5,047 bases of DNA from the NCBI GenBank assembly GCA_964591605.1, contig CAZQEN010000459.1, positions 1-5,047 of the forward strand. Reading direction: 5' to 3'. Below, piece by piece: positions 1 through 4,900 of this stretch. A program made the position numbers and the translations under genes. Below the pieces are notes generated by a model. It was not told the origin of the DNA and ran no database searches. It was given only the letters and a program-made list of their open reading frames with translations. The first letter of the stretch is position 1, and every line of letters begins with the position of its first letter. The DNA is from CAYLLT01 sp964591605 (GTDB lineage Bacteria > Planctomycetota > Phycisphaerae > UBA1845 > PWPN01).

Positions 1-406
1 CCAGGTCGCGGACGCCCTTGCCGGCGCCGGCCCAGTATTCGCCCCAGGCGGCGGCGTTGGCGTCGTTTTCGAGCGTGGTGTTGATCCCCGTGCGCTCCTT
101 GACGATCGAGCGGACGGGCGTGTCCCTGAGGGGCGGCAGGTTGCCGGGGTTGATGACCAGCCCGCGGCGGTGGCTCATGGGACCGGGCGAGCCGATGCCG
201 ATGCCGGCGACCTGGCGGCGATCCACCTGCGCCTGGGCGATGGCTTCCTCCGCGGCACGGACGATGTTGGCCAGGACGACGTCGCGCCCGCGGTCGACCT
301 GCGTGGGGATGCTGAGCTTGCTGAGCACACGGGCCTGGGCATCGCAGACACCGGCCTTGATGTTGGTCCCGCCCAGATCGACGCCCACGAAGTACTGCTC
401 TGGCAT
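1..406 (-). CDS. ROK-family sugar kinase (glucokinase-like), N-terminal part
   Basis: The reverse strand encodes 135 residues starting MPEQYFVGVDLGGTNIKAG; the rest lies beyond the window. ROK kinases are cytoplasmic enzymes that phosphorylate glucose or related sugars with ATP; some family members are repressors with an added N-terminal DNA-binding domain. Visible here are the phosphate-binding DLGGTN motif (about residues 10-15), GIGSPGP (70-76), the NPGNLPP sugar-side loop (87-92) and ENDANAAAWGE (113-123), whose Asp115 should be the catalytic base. There is no helix-turn-helix extension before DLGGTN, which favours a kinase over a repressor. The ATG at 406-404 has a good ribosome binding site, GAGGTG, five bases upstream. 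The gene is divergent from queC and has no evident link to queuosine. The exact sugar cannot be told because the zinc-binding and substrate-specificity residues are off the window. Confidence 0.93.
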   Translation of the reverse strand, partial: MPEQYFVGVDLGGTNIKAGVCDAQARVLSKLSIPTQVDRGRDVVLANIVRAAEEAIAQAQVDRRQVAGIGIGSPGPMSHRRGLVINPGNLPPLRDTPVRSIVKERTGINTTLENDANAAAWGEYWAGAGKGVRDL

Positions 407-448
407 GGTGGCACCTCGGTTGGTTTCATTTCCCTGCGTGCTCGCCAT

Positions 449-475
449 ATTATGAGCGATGGTGGTTCGGCTCAA
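449..475 (-). promoter_or_regulatory. possible promoter for the ROK kinase gene
   Basis: Reading the reverse strand, TTGAGC (475-470) could be a -35 box and CATAAT (454-449) a -10 box, with a 15-bp spacer. Shifting the -10 to TAATAT gives 17 bp. This AT-rich island is unusual in its GC-rich surroundings and lies about 45-70 bp upstream of the kinase start. The match is modest and based on sigma-70 consensus only. No convincing + strand promoter for queC was recognised in the same gap. Confidence 0.3.
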
Positions 476-489
476 CGGACCCGCGGGTA

Positions 490-512
490 GGTCCCGCCTG
501 CCGGGCGGGACC
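490..512. repeat. palindromic hairpin repeat, family C, copy 1
   Basis: This is a perfect hairpin with arms GGTCCCGCC and GGCGGGACC around the loop TGCCG. It follows directly on a smaller palindrome, ACCCGCGGGT (479-488). No T-tract follows, so it is not a classical terminator. A second copy in inverted orientation lies 29 bp downstream. Confidence 0.8.
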
Positions 513-541
513 TCGGCGAATTCACGCACTCGCCCGTCACA

Positions 542-564
542 GGTCCCGTCCGGCAGACGGGACC
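542..564. repeat. palindromic hairpin repeat, family C, copy 2 (inverted)
   Basis: This is a perfect 9-bp hairpin with arms GGTCCCGTC and GACGGGACC around the loop CGGCA. The loop is the reverse complement of the loop in copy 1, so the element is inserted in the opposite orientation. One arm position differs from copy 1 (C to T) and its partner changes to match (G to A). It ends 15 bp before the queC start codon. Confidence 0.8.
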
Positions 565-579
565 CACCGGTGTTGCTTC

Positions 580-1245
580 TTGAAGTGCGTCCTCGTCTAC
601 AGCGGCGGCCTCGACTCGACCACGCTCCTCTATCACCTCCGCGCGCGGGGGGATGAGGTGCGGTGTCTGGGGGTCGACTACGGGCAGCGGCATCGGCGGG
701 AACTGGAGGCCGCCCGCGCGATCTGCGAGCGGGTGGGCGTGGAATACCGGCTGGCCGACCTGCGGTCGATCGCGCCGCTGCTGGCCGGCAGCGCGCTGAC
801 CGATGCGGTGGCGGTGCCGCACGGGCACTACGCCGAGGAGAGCATGAAGGCGACGGTGGTGCCGAACCGTAATATGATCCTGCTGTCGTTGGCCATCGGA
901 TGGGCCGTGAGTTTGAAGTATGACGCGGTGGCCTACGCGGCGCACGCCGGAGACCATACAATCTATCCGGACTGCCGGCCGGAGTTTGTCGAGGCGATGG
1001 ACCGGGCGGCGGGGCTGTGCGACTGGCACCGCGTGCGGATCGAGCGGCCGTTTGTGCACATGACCAAGGCCGACATCGTGCGGCGCGGGGCGGAGTTGGG
1101 CGTGCCGTTCGAGCTGACGTGGTCGTGCTATGAGGGCGGCGAGGTGCATTGCGGCAAGTGCGGCACGTGCGTCGAGCGGCGGGAGGCTTTCGAGCGGGCG
1201 GGCGTGGCGGATCCGACAGCGTATGCCAAAGAGCCGCGGGCTTAA
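580..1245 (+). CDS. queC: 7-cyano-7-deazaguanine (preQ0) synthase QueC
   Basis: QueC is a cytoplasmic ATP-dependent enzyme that turns 7-carboxy-7-deazaguanine and ammonia into preQ0, using a PP-loop adenylation chemistry. The 221-residue product has the usual family length. It shows the PP-loop SGGLDS at residues 8-13, GVDYGQRHRREL after it, VPNRNMILLSLA near residue 93, the family signature AGDHTIYPDCRPEFVEA, and a C-terminal zinc site of four cysteines (Cys183, 191, 194, 197; CGKCGTC). The start is TTG at 580; the product begins MKCVLVYSGG, which aligns with where QueC proteins begin, and no clear Shine-Dalgarno sequence precedes it. The last five codons (KEPRA) and the TAA stop lie inside a family A repeat, so the native C-terminus appears to have been replaced or extended. 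It is the first gene of the que cluster. Confidence 0.96.
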   Translation: MKCVLVYSGGLDSTTLLYHLRARGDEVRCLGVDYGQRHRRELEAARAICERVGVEYRLADLRSIAPLLAGSALTDAVAVPHGHYAEESMKATVVPNRNMILLSLAIGWAVSLKYDAVAYAAHAGDHTIYPDCRPEFVEAMDRAAGLCDWHRVRIERPFVHMTKADIVRRGAELGVPFELTWSCYEGGEVHCGKCGTCVERREAFERAGVADPTAYAKEPRA

Positions 1246-1257
1246 GCCCGCGCGGTC
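1228..1257 (+). repeat. family A palindromic repeat, copy 1 (forward), overlapping the queC 3' end
   Basis: The copy starts AAAGAGC and contains the perfect 18-bp palindrome CGCGGGCTTAAGCCCGCG (1235-1252), then continues CGGTC. The outer arms are unequal (AGCCGCGGGC against GCCCGCGCGGT), giving the bulged imperfect hairpin typical of REP elements. The TAA in its centre (1243-1245) is the stop codon of queC. Confidence 0.92.
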
Positions 1258-1338
1258 GTTCGTACGAAGTAAACGCTGACCGGGGTGGAGACGTTCCGGG
1301 GGTATTCGCGGTGCATGAGGGGTCCACACCGTCCGGGA

Positions 1339-1368
1339 AACCGCGCGGGCTCAAGCCCGCGGCTCTTT
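1339..1368 (-). repeat. family A palindromic repeat, copy 2 (reverse)
   Basis: This copy is in the opposite orientation to copy 1: ACCGCGCGGGCTCAAG followed by CCCGCGGCTCTTT. Similarity to copy 3 extends about 24 bp to its left (GGGGTCCACACCGTCCGGGA against GGGGTTCACCTGGTTCGGGA). The repeated unit is therefore longer than the palindrome. Confidence 0.9.
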
Positions 1369-1377
1369 GTGGTGTGT

Positions 1378-1404
1378 TCGTTGGGCAGCGTCGTTGGGCA
1401 GCGT
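1378..1404 (+). repeat. short tandem repeat, two 13-bp units
   Basis: The unit TCGTTGGGCAGCG occurs twice in a row (1378-1390 and 1391-1403), and the match continues one base into 1404. It lies between two reverse family A copies upstream of queF. No function is evident; replication slippage is the simplest origin. Confidence 0.8.
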
Positions 1405-1424
1405 GGGGTTCACCTGGTTCGGGA

Positions 1425-1454
1425 GACCGCGCGGGCTAAAGCCCGCGGCTCTTT
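1425..1454 (-). repeat. family A palindromic repeat, copy 3 (reverse), at the queF start
   Basis: The copy reads GACCGCGCGGGCTAAAG followed by CCCGCGGCTCTTT and ends five bases before the queF ATG. It fills the place where a ribosome binding site would sit, and no purine-rich Shine-Dalgarno sequence remains. A hairpin here would include most of the translation initiation region. Confidence 0.92.
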
Positions 1455-1459
1455 GCGTG

Positions 1460-1852
1460 ATGGACGAGCTGCGATTTCTGGGCAAACGGGCCAACGCGCC
1501 GACCGATACGCTCGATCTGATCGAGTGGAAGGGTCAGCGGATTCACGTGCGCCTGGAGTGCTCGGAGTTGACGTCGCTGTGCCCGGTGACGGGTCAGCCG
1601 GACTTCGGGACGCTGACGATCGAGTATGTGCCCGACAAGCACATCGCGGAAACGAAATCAGTGAAGCTCTATCTGTGGAAGTACCGGAGTGAGGCGGCGT
1701 TCAACGAGCAGCTCGTGGATAGCATCGCGTCGGACCTTGAGCGGCAGTTGCGGCCGTTGTGGCTGCGCGTGACGGGGCGGTTTCATCCCCGCGGGGGGAT
1801 TGCCGTGACGGCGGTCAGCGAGCGCGGGAACACGGAGCATCGGCCGGCATGA
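1460..1852 (+). CDS. queF: NADPH-dependent preQ0 reductase QueF (type I, short form)
   Basis: QueF reduces the nitrile of preQ0 to the aminomethyl group of preQ1 with NADPH, in the cytoplasm; it belongs to the T-fold (tunnelling-fold) superfamily. The 130-residue product matches the single-domain form known from Bacillus subtilis, not the two-domain E. coli form. Visible are the nucleophilic Cys41 in TSLCPVTGQPDF with acid Asp48 seven residues later, the QueF signature ETKSVKLYLW (residues 64-73; usually ESKSLKLY), Glu83, which matches the substrate-binding glutamate, and FHPRGG near the end. The ATG at 1460 gives the expected start. An in-frame extension back to 1367 only translates repeat DNA and is rejected. 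The stop overlaps the queD start by ATGA, so the two are probably translationally coupled. Confidence 0.95.
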   Translation: MDELRFLGKRANAPTDTLDLIEWKGQRIHVRLECSELTSLCPVTGQPDFGTLTIEYVPDKHIAETKSVKLYLWKYRSEAAFNEQLVDSIASDLERQLRPLWLRVTGRFHPRGGIAVTAVSERGNTEHRPA

Positions 1853-2271
1853 TCACGGTCTCACGGCGGGTGACGTTCTGTGCCGGGCACCGGATTCGCG
1901 GGCATGAGGGGCCGTGCAGGTTCCTGCATGGGCACAACTACGTGGCCGTGTTTCATGCGACGGCTGAGAGGCTGGACGCGCTCGGCCGGGTGGTGGACTT
2001 CGGTGTGCTCAAGGAGCGGCTCGGCGGCTGGATCGAGCGGTACTGGGACCACGGATTCATCTGCGAGCACGGCGACGAAGAGGTGATGACCGCGCTGCGG
2101 GCGATTCCGGGGCAGAAGATGTTCAGTCTCGACGCGAACCCGACGGCCGAGAACATGGCCGCGTATCTGCTGCGTGTGGTCGGCCCCGAGCAACTGGCGG
2201 GCACGGGCGTTCATCTCGTGCGCGTCGAGCTCTGGGAAACCGAAAACTGCCGGGCGGACGTGACGGCATGA
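1849..2271 (+). CDS. queD: 6-carboxy-5,6,7,8-tetrahydropterin synthase QueD
   Basis: QueD, of the 6-pyruvoyl-tetrahydropterin synthase family, converts dihydroneopterin triphosphate to 6-carboxy-tetrahydropterin, the first committed step after GTP cyclohydrolase I. The 140-residue protein has the three zinc-ligand histidines His14 (FCAGHR), His27 and His29 (LHGHNY), catalytic Cys23 in the CxxxHGH arrangement, Asp67-His68 in YWDHGF, the NPTAEN motif (97-102), and Glu130 in LWETENC as the substrate-anchoring glutamate. The CxxxHGH spacing is that of QueD rather than of true PTPS. The start at 1849 overlaps the queF stop by four bases; ACGGAG at 1832-1837, 11 bases upstream, could be its ribosome site. 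An upstream in-frame extension to 1759 is only queF sequence in another frame. Confidence 0.95.
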   Translation: MITVSRRVTFCAGHRIRGHEGPCRFLHGHNYVAVFHATAERLDALGRVVDFGVLKERLGGWIERYWDHGFICEHGDEEVMTALRAIPGQKMFSLDANPTAENMAAYLLRVVGPEQLAGTGVHLVRVELWETENCRADVTA

Positions 2272-2313
2272 AGACCCGCGCTCGTTTACCCAAACCGCCG
2301 CGGTCGTTTGCAC

Positions 2314-2343
2314 AAAGAGCCGCGGGTTTCAGCCCGCGCGGTC
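2314..2343 (+). repeat. family A palindromic repeat, copy 4 (forward)
   Basis: The copy reads AAAGAGCCGCGGGTTTCAG followed by CCCGCGCGGTC and matches copy 1 except in the central bases. It starts 42 bp after the queD stop. The gap between queD and queE (2272-2629, 358 bp) contains no convincing gene. It consists of four family A copies and a separate inverted repeat. Confidence 0.92.
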
Positions 2344-2355
2344 GTGCGGCCTGGA

Positions 2356-2390
2356 TGAACGCCAGGTGTGGAAGAGATCCATGGCGTTCA
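2356..2390. repeat. inverted repeat between family A copies 4 and 5
   Basis: TGAACGCCA (2356-2364) and TGGCGTTCA (2382-2390) form a perfect 9-bp stem with a 17-base loop. The GCGTTCA word also occurs outside other family A copies (for example the reverse complement of 2434-2440 and direct at 2490-2496). The arms therefore appear to be the outer flanks of neighbouring repeat units facing each other. Confidence 0.65.
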
Positions 2391-2399
2391 CCAGGCACT

Positions 2400-2421
2400 C
2401 GCGGGCTTCAGCCCGCGCGGT
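2400..2421 (+). repeat. family A palindromic repeat, copy 5 (forward, truncated)
   Basis: The copy holds the core CGCGGGCTTCAGCCCGCG and the right arm CGGT but lacks the AAAGAGC left arm. It is a partial copy in the same orientation as copy 4. Confidence 0.85.
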
Positions 2422-2510
2422 TTTGCGGCGGAGGTGAACGCTGCACTGGTTCTGGGAATCGATCCGGCGGGCGATCGCGCCGTCGGGCTGCGTTCAAAGC
2501 GTCCGTGCGG

Positions 2511-2538
2511 ACGCGCGGGCTGAAGCCCGCGGCTTCTT
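2511..2538 (-). repeat. family A palindromic repeat, copy 6 (reverse)
   Basis: The copy reads ACGCGCGGGCTGAAG followed by CCCGCGGCTTCTT. It is slightly diverged at both ends compared with copy 7 but keeps the full core. It is preceded by GCGTTCA at 2490-2496. Confidence 0.87.
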
Positions 2539-2584
2539 GGAGATGTGGCGGTTCGCGAGTAATGGGCGTTCGCAGCGTTCGAGA

Positions 2585-2614
2585 GACCGCGCGGGCTGAA
2601 GCCCGCGGCTCTTT
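2585..2614 (-). repeat. family A palindromic repeat, copy 7 (reverse), upstream of queE
   Basis: The copy reads GACCGCGCGGGCTGAAG followed by CCCGCGGCTCTTT. It ends 15 bases before the queE start codon and is close to a perfect reverse complement of copy 4, so the two could pair across the queD-queE gap. Confidence 0.92.
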
Positions 2615-2629
2615 GGGCAACTGGTTATC

Positions 2630-3247
2630 GTGAAAACCTACCGCATCAACGAGATCTTCTATTCGCTCCAGGGCGAGGGTGTCCGGGCCGGGACGGCCAA
2701 CCTGTTCCTGCGCTTCACCGGCTGCAACGAGACATGCAGCGTGGAGACACACGGCTTCGACTGCGACACCGAGTTCGCCAGCGGTCGAACGCTCACAACC
2801 GAGCAGATCCTCGGTGAACTGAAGGAGGCGGCTGCAGGCGCAGAGGTGGGCGGAGCCCGCCCTGCCTGGATCATCCTCACCGGCGGCGAGCCTGCCCTGC
2901 AGGTCGACCGCGAACTGATCGACGCCCTGCACGGCGCCGGATACAAGCTGGCGATCGAAACCAACGGCAGCATCGCGCTGCCCGACGGCATCGACTGGAT
3001 CACCGTGAGCCCCAAAGTCGCCGAACACGCCATCCGTCAGCGCGTCGCGCACGAAGTCAAATACGTGCGCGGCTACGGTCAGGCCATTCCACGCACGGTC
3101 GTCCAGGCCGAGCACAAACTGATCTCACCCGCATTCTCGGGCGAGCAGCTCGACCGCAGGACGCTCGAATGGTGCATCCAGCTCGTCAGGGAGAATCCCG
3201 ACTGGCGGCTTTCGATTCAGATGCACAAGACCTGGCGGATCCGGTAG
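2630..3247 (+). CDS. queE: 7-carboxy-7-deazaguanine synthase QueE (radical SAM)
   Basis: QueE is a radical S-adenosylmethionine enzyme that contracts the pterin ring of 6-carboxy-tetrahydropterin to 7-carboxy-7-deazaguanine. The 205-residue protein opens with YRINEIFYSLQGEGVRAG, which sets the GTG at 2630 as the start. It carries TGGEP (84-88), IETNGS (109-114), TVSPK (125-129) and the C-terminal LSIQMHK. The cluster cysteines are Cys32, Cys36 and Cys45, spaced CX3CX8C, six residues longer than the textbook CX3CX2C. The last cysteine is in FDCDTEF, equivalent to the usual CDT. No clear Shine-Dalgarno sequence is seen. Codons end more often in C than in the other que genes, which favour G. It lies 358 bp after queD, separated by repeats, but in the same direction. 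Confidence 0.95.
   Translation: MKTYRINEIFYSLQGEGVRAGTANLFLRFTGCNETCSVETHGFDCDTEFASGRTLTTEQILGELKEAAAGAEVGGARPAWIILTGGEPALQVDRELIDALHGAGYKLAIETNGSIALPDGIDWITVSPKVAEHAIRQRVAHEVKYVRGYGQAIPRTVVQAEHKLISPAFSGEQLDRRTLEWCIQLVRENPDWRLSIQMHKTWRIR
2848..2862. repeat. small perfect hairpin inside queE
   Basis: GGGCGG and CCGCCC flank a three-base loop (AGC). It encodes part of a variable loop (residues about 73-78, VGGARP) just before the conserved WIILTGGEP strand. It may be chance in GC-rich DNA. Confidence 0.4.
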
Positions 3248-3272
3248 GCTGGGAACGCTGAGAGGTTTATCC

Positions 3273-3304
3273 GGGTGGCATGGGCAATGTACTCAATGCC
3301 CGTG
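3273..3304 (+). repeat. family B REP-like palindrome, copy 1
   Basis: The copy begins GGGTGGCATGGGCAATG and ends CAATGCCCGTG around a TACT loop. The inner stem GGGCA/TGCCC continues past an A-A mismatch. It forms the left half of a 73-bp head-to-head pair. Confidence 0.88.
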
Positions 3305-3313
3305 CGGGCGGAC

Positions 3314-3345
3314 CGCGGGCAGCGAGTACGCTGCCCATGCCACCC
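3314..3345 (-). repeat. family B REP-like palindrome, copy 2 (reverse)
   Basis: Reverse-complemented, this copy reads GGGTGGCATGGGCAGCG, TACT, then CGCTGCCCGCG, nearly identical to copy 3. The outer 14 bases (3332-3345) are an exact reverse complement of 3273-3286. Copies 1 and 2 can therefore form one long stem or two separate hairpins. Confidence 0.9.
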
Positions 3346-3352
3346 TTGCTGA

Positions 3353-3358
3353 AGGGAG
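3353..3358 (+). promoter_or_regulatory. ribosome binding site of the MBL-fold hydrolase gene
   Basis: AGGGAG lies five bases before the ATG at 3364. It fixes the start there rather than at an in-frame ATG at 3280 inside the repeat. Confidence 0.75.
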
Positions 3359-3363
3359 AAGTG

Positions 3364-4803
3364 ATGTCAGCACGCTTGCGTTTTTTCGGTGCGGCGCGGG
3401 AGGTCACCGGTTCGATGCACCTGCTGGAGGTGAACGGACAGACGGTGGCGCTGGATTGCGGGATGTTTCAGGGCCGGCGGGCGGAGTCGGAGACCAAGAA
3501 CCGCACTTTTCCCGTTCCGCCCGACAAGATCGCGGCCCTGGTGCTCTCGCACGCGCATATCGATCATTGCGGGAAGATCCCGCGGCTCGTCCGCGACGGT
3601 TTCACAGGGCCCATCTACGCGACGCCGCCGACGTGCCAGCTCGCCGAGATCATGATGGCCGACTCGGGGAAGATTCAGGAGGAAGATGCGTTTTACCTGA
3701 ACAAGAAGCGGGCCCGGCGCGGCGAGCCGCCGATCGAGCCTCTGTACCTGCAGGAGGACGCAGAGCGGGCGGCCAGACAGTTCGTGCCGCGGCCGCTCGA
3801 CCAGCCGTTCGAGGTGGTCCCCGGGCTGCGGGTCACGTTCCACGAGGCCGGGCACATGCTGGGCTCCGCGGGCGAGCTGCTGGAGCTGAGCGACGGGGTG
3901 GAGCGGCCGATTCGGCTGGTGTTCACGGGCGATCTGGGCCGTGCGGGCATGCCGATCCTGAGGGACCCCGCGCCGCTGCCGGCGTGCGACTACCTGATCA
4001 GCGAGAGCACGTATGGCGGCCGGCTGAGCGACCCGCCCGAGGATACGCGGGCCAAGCTGGCGGCCGTCTTCAACGACACGTTCGCCCGCGGCGGCAAGGT
4101 GATCATTCCCGCGTTCGCGGTGGGGCGGACACAGTCCCTGGTGTACGAGATCCATCAACTCGTGCGGGCAGGGCAGATCTCCGGAAAGGTGCCGGTTTTC
4201 CTGGACAGCCCGCTCTCGATGAAGGCCACGCAGATCTACCGGGAGAACCCGGAGGTGTACGATCGGGAGGCGACCGCCTTCAATCACACCACAGGCCACA
4301 TGTTCGACGGAGGCAGCTTCCGCTACGTCGAGAACGTGGAAGAGAGCAAGGCCCTGCACGGGCGGAGCGGTCCGCTGGTGATCATCGCGGCCAGCGGCAT
4401 GTGCGAGGCGGGGCGCATCCTGCATCACCTCAAGAACAACGTGGAAGACCCCCGCAACACCGTGCTGATCGTCGGGTTCCAGGCGGCCAACACGCTCGGC
4501 CGGCGCATCGTCGAGCGCTACCGGACGCTCAAGATCTTCGGCGAGTTCTACAAGCTCAGCGCCCACGTCAAGGTGCTCAACGGCTACAGCTCGCACGCGA
4601 ACGCCAACGAGCTTCTGGCGGCGCTCACGCCGCTCGCGGGAGGGTGTCGCCGGGCGTTCCTGGTGCACGGCGAGCCGGATCAGGCCGAGGCGCTCGCCGC
4701 CAACCTCAACCGCGCCGGTTTCGATCACGTCAGCATTCCCGAGCCGGGGGCGGTGTTTGACCTCGTGACCGGCAGGCTGGTGGCAGCGGGGAAACTGGCT
4801 TGA
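3364..4803 (+). CDS. metallo-beta-lactamase/beta-CASP RNA-processing hydrolase (CPSF73-like)
   Basis: This is a 479-residue cytoplasmic zinc-dependent hydrolase of the beta-CASP family, whose members cleave or trim RNA. Bacterial relatives resemble the cleavage factor CPSF73 and Thermus TTHA0252. All motifs are present: Asp31 (motif I), HAHIDH at 63-68 (II), His164 in AGHMLGSA (III), Asp190 in FTGDLGR (IV), then the inserted beta-CASP domain with Glu214 in SESTYGG (A), SGMCEAGRILHHL at 344-356, His411 in NGYSSHA (B) and His435 in LVHGE (C). There is no signal peptide or membrane segment. The ATG at 3364 has AGGGAG in front, and the 28 extra codons of an upstream start only translate repeat DNA. 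No functional link to the que genes is evident, and the repeat separates them. RNA cleavage is a family inference; the substrate is unknown. Confidence 0.93.
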   Translation: MSARLRFFGAAREVTGSMHLLEVNGQTVALDCGMFQGRRAESETKNRTFPVPPDKIAALVLSHAHIDHCGKIPRLVRDGFTGPIYATPPTCQLAEIMMADSGKIQEEDAFYLNKKRARRGEPPIEPLYLQEDAERAARQFVPRPLDQPFEVVPGLRVTFHEAGHMLGSAGELLELSDGVERPIRLVFTGDLGRAGMPILRDPAPLPACDYLISESTYGGRLSDPPEDTRAKLAAVFNDTFARGGKVIIPAFAVGRTQSLVYEIHQLVRAGQISGKVPVFLDSPLSMKATQIYRENPEVYDREATAFNHTTGHMFDGGSFRYVENVEESKALHGRSGPLVIIAASGMCEAGRILHHLKNNVEDPRNTVLIVGFQAANTLGRRIVERYRTLKIFGEFYKLSAHVKVLNGYSSHANANELLAALTPLAGGCRRAFLVHGEPDQAEALAANLNRAGFDHVSIPEPGAVFDLVTGRLVAAGKLA

Positions 4804-4830
4804 CGACTGAAGCTGGTCTAAGGTGGAGAC

Positions 4831-4862
4831 GGGTGGCATGGGCAGCGTACTCGCTGCCCGTG
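4831..4862 (+). repeat. family B REP-like palindrome, copy 3
   Basis: The copy reads GGGTGGCATGGGCAGCG, TACT, then CGCTGCCCGTG; the inner stem GGGCAGCG/CGCTGCCC is perfect. It lies 27 bp after the MBL-fold gene and 38 bp beyond the transposase stop, in the convergent gap. Confidence 0.9.
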
Positions 4863-4875
4863 TTTGAGTGGGACG

Positions 4876-4900
4876 GGCCTGAGCAGCATTCTCGCTGGTG
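4876..4900 (+). repeat. family B repeat, degenerate copy abutting the transposase stop
   Basis: GCAGCATTCTCGCTG matches the core GCAGCGTACTCGCTG of copy 3 at 13 of 15 bases. The outer arms are eroded. It ends exactly where the reverse-strand transposase stop codon begins. Confidence 0.6.

Noticed and set aside
490..564. Rho-independent terminators
   Set aside because: The hairpins are strong, but neither is followed by a run of T on either strand.
407..579. preQ1 riboswitch upstream of queC
   Set aside because: No A-rich tail or pseudoknot pattern of known preQ1 classes was recognised; the region holds GC-rich repeat hairpins. A covariance-model search would be decisive.
472..1329. 285-codon reverse-strand frame opposite queC
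   Set aside because: It is a shadow of queC and has low-complexity composition and no recognisable domain.
1367..1459. N-terminal extension of QueF by 31 residues
   Set aside because: The added residues translate repeat DNA (RPRGLKPAALC), and short-form QueF proteins do not need them.
1228..2614. CRISPR array
   Set aside because: The repeats alternate in orientation, are self-palindromic and have irregular spacing with genes between them; no cas genes are present.
3280..3363. N-terminal extension of the MBL-fold protein by 28 residues
   Set aside because: It translates the family B palindrome; the ATG at 3364 has a proper ribosome binding site and fits the family start.
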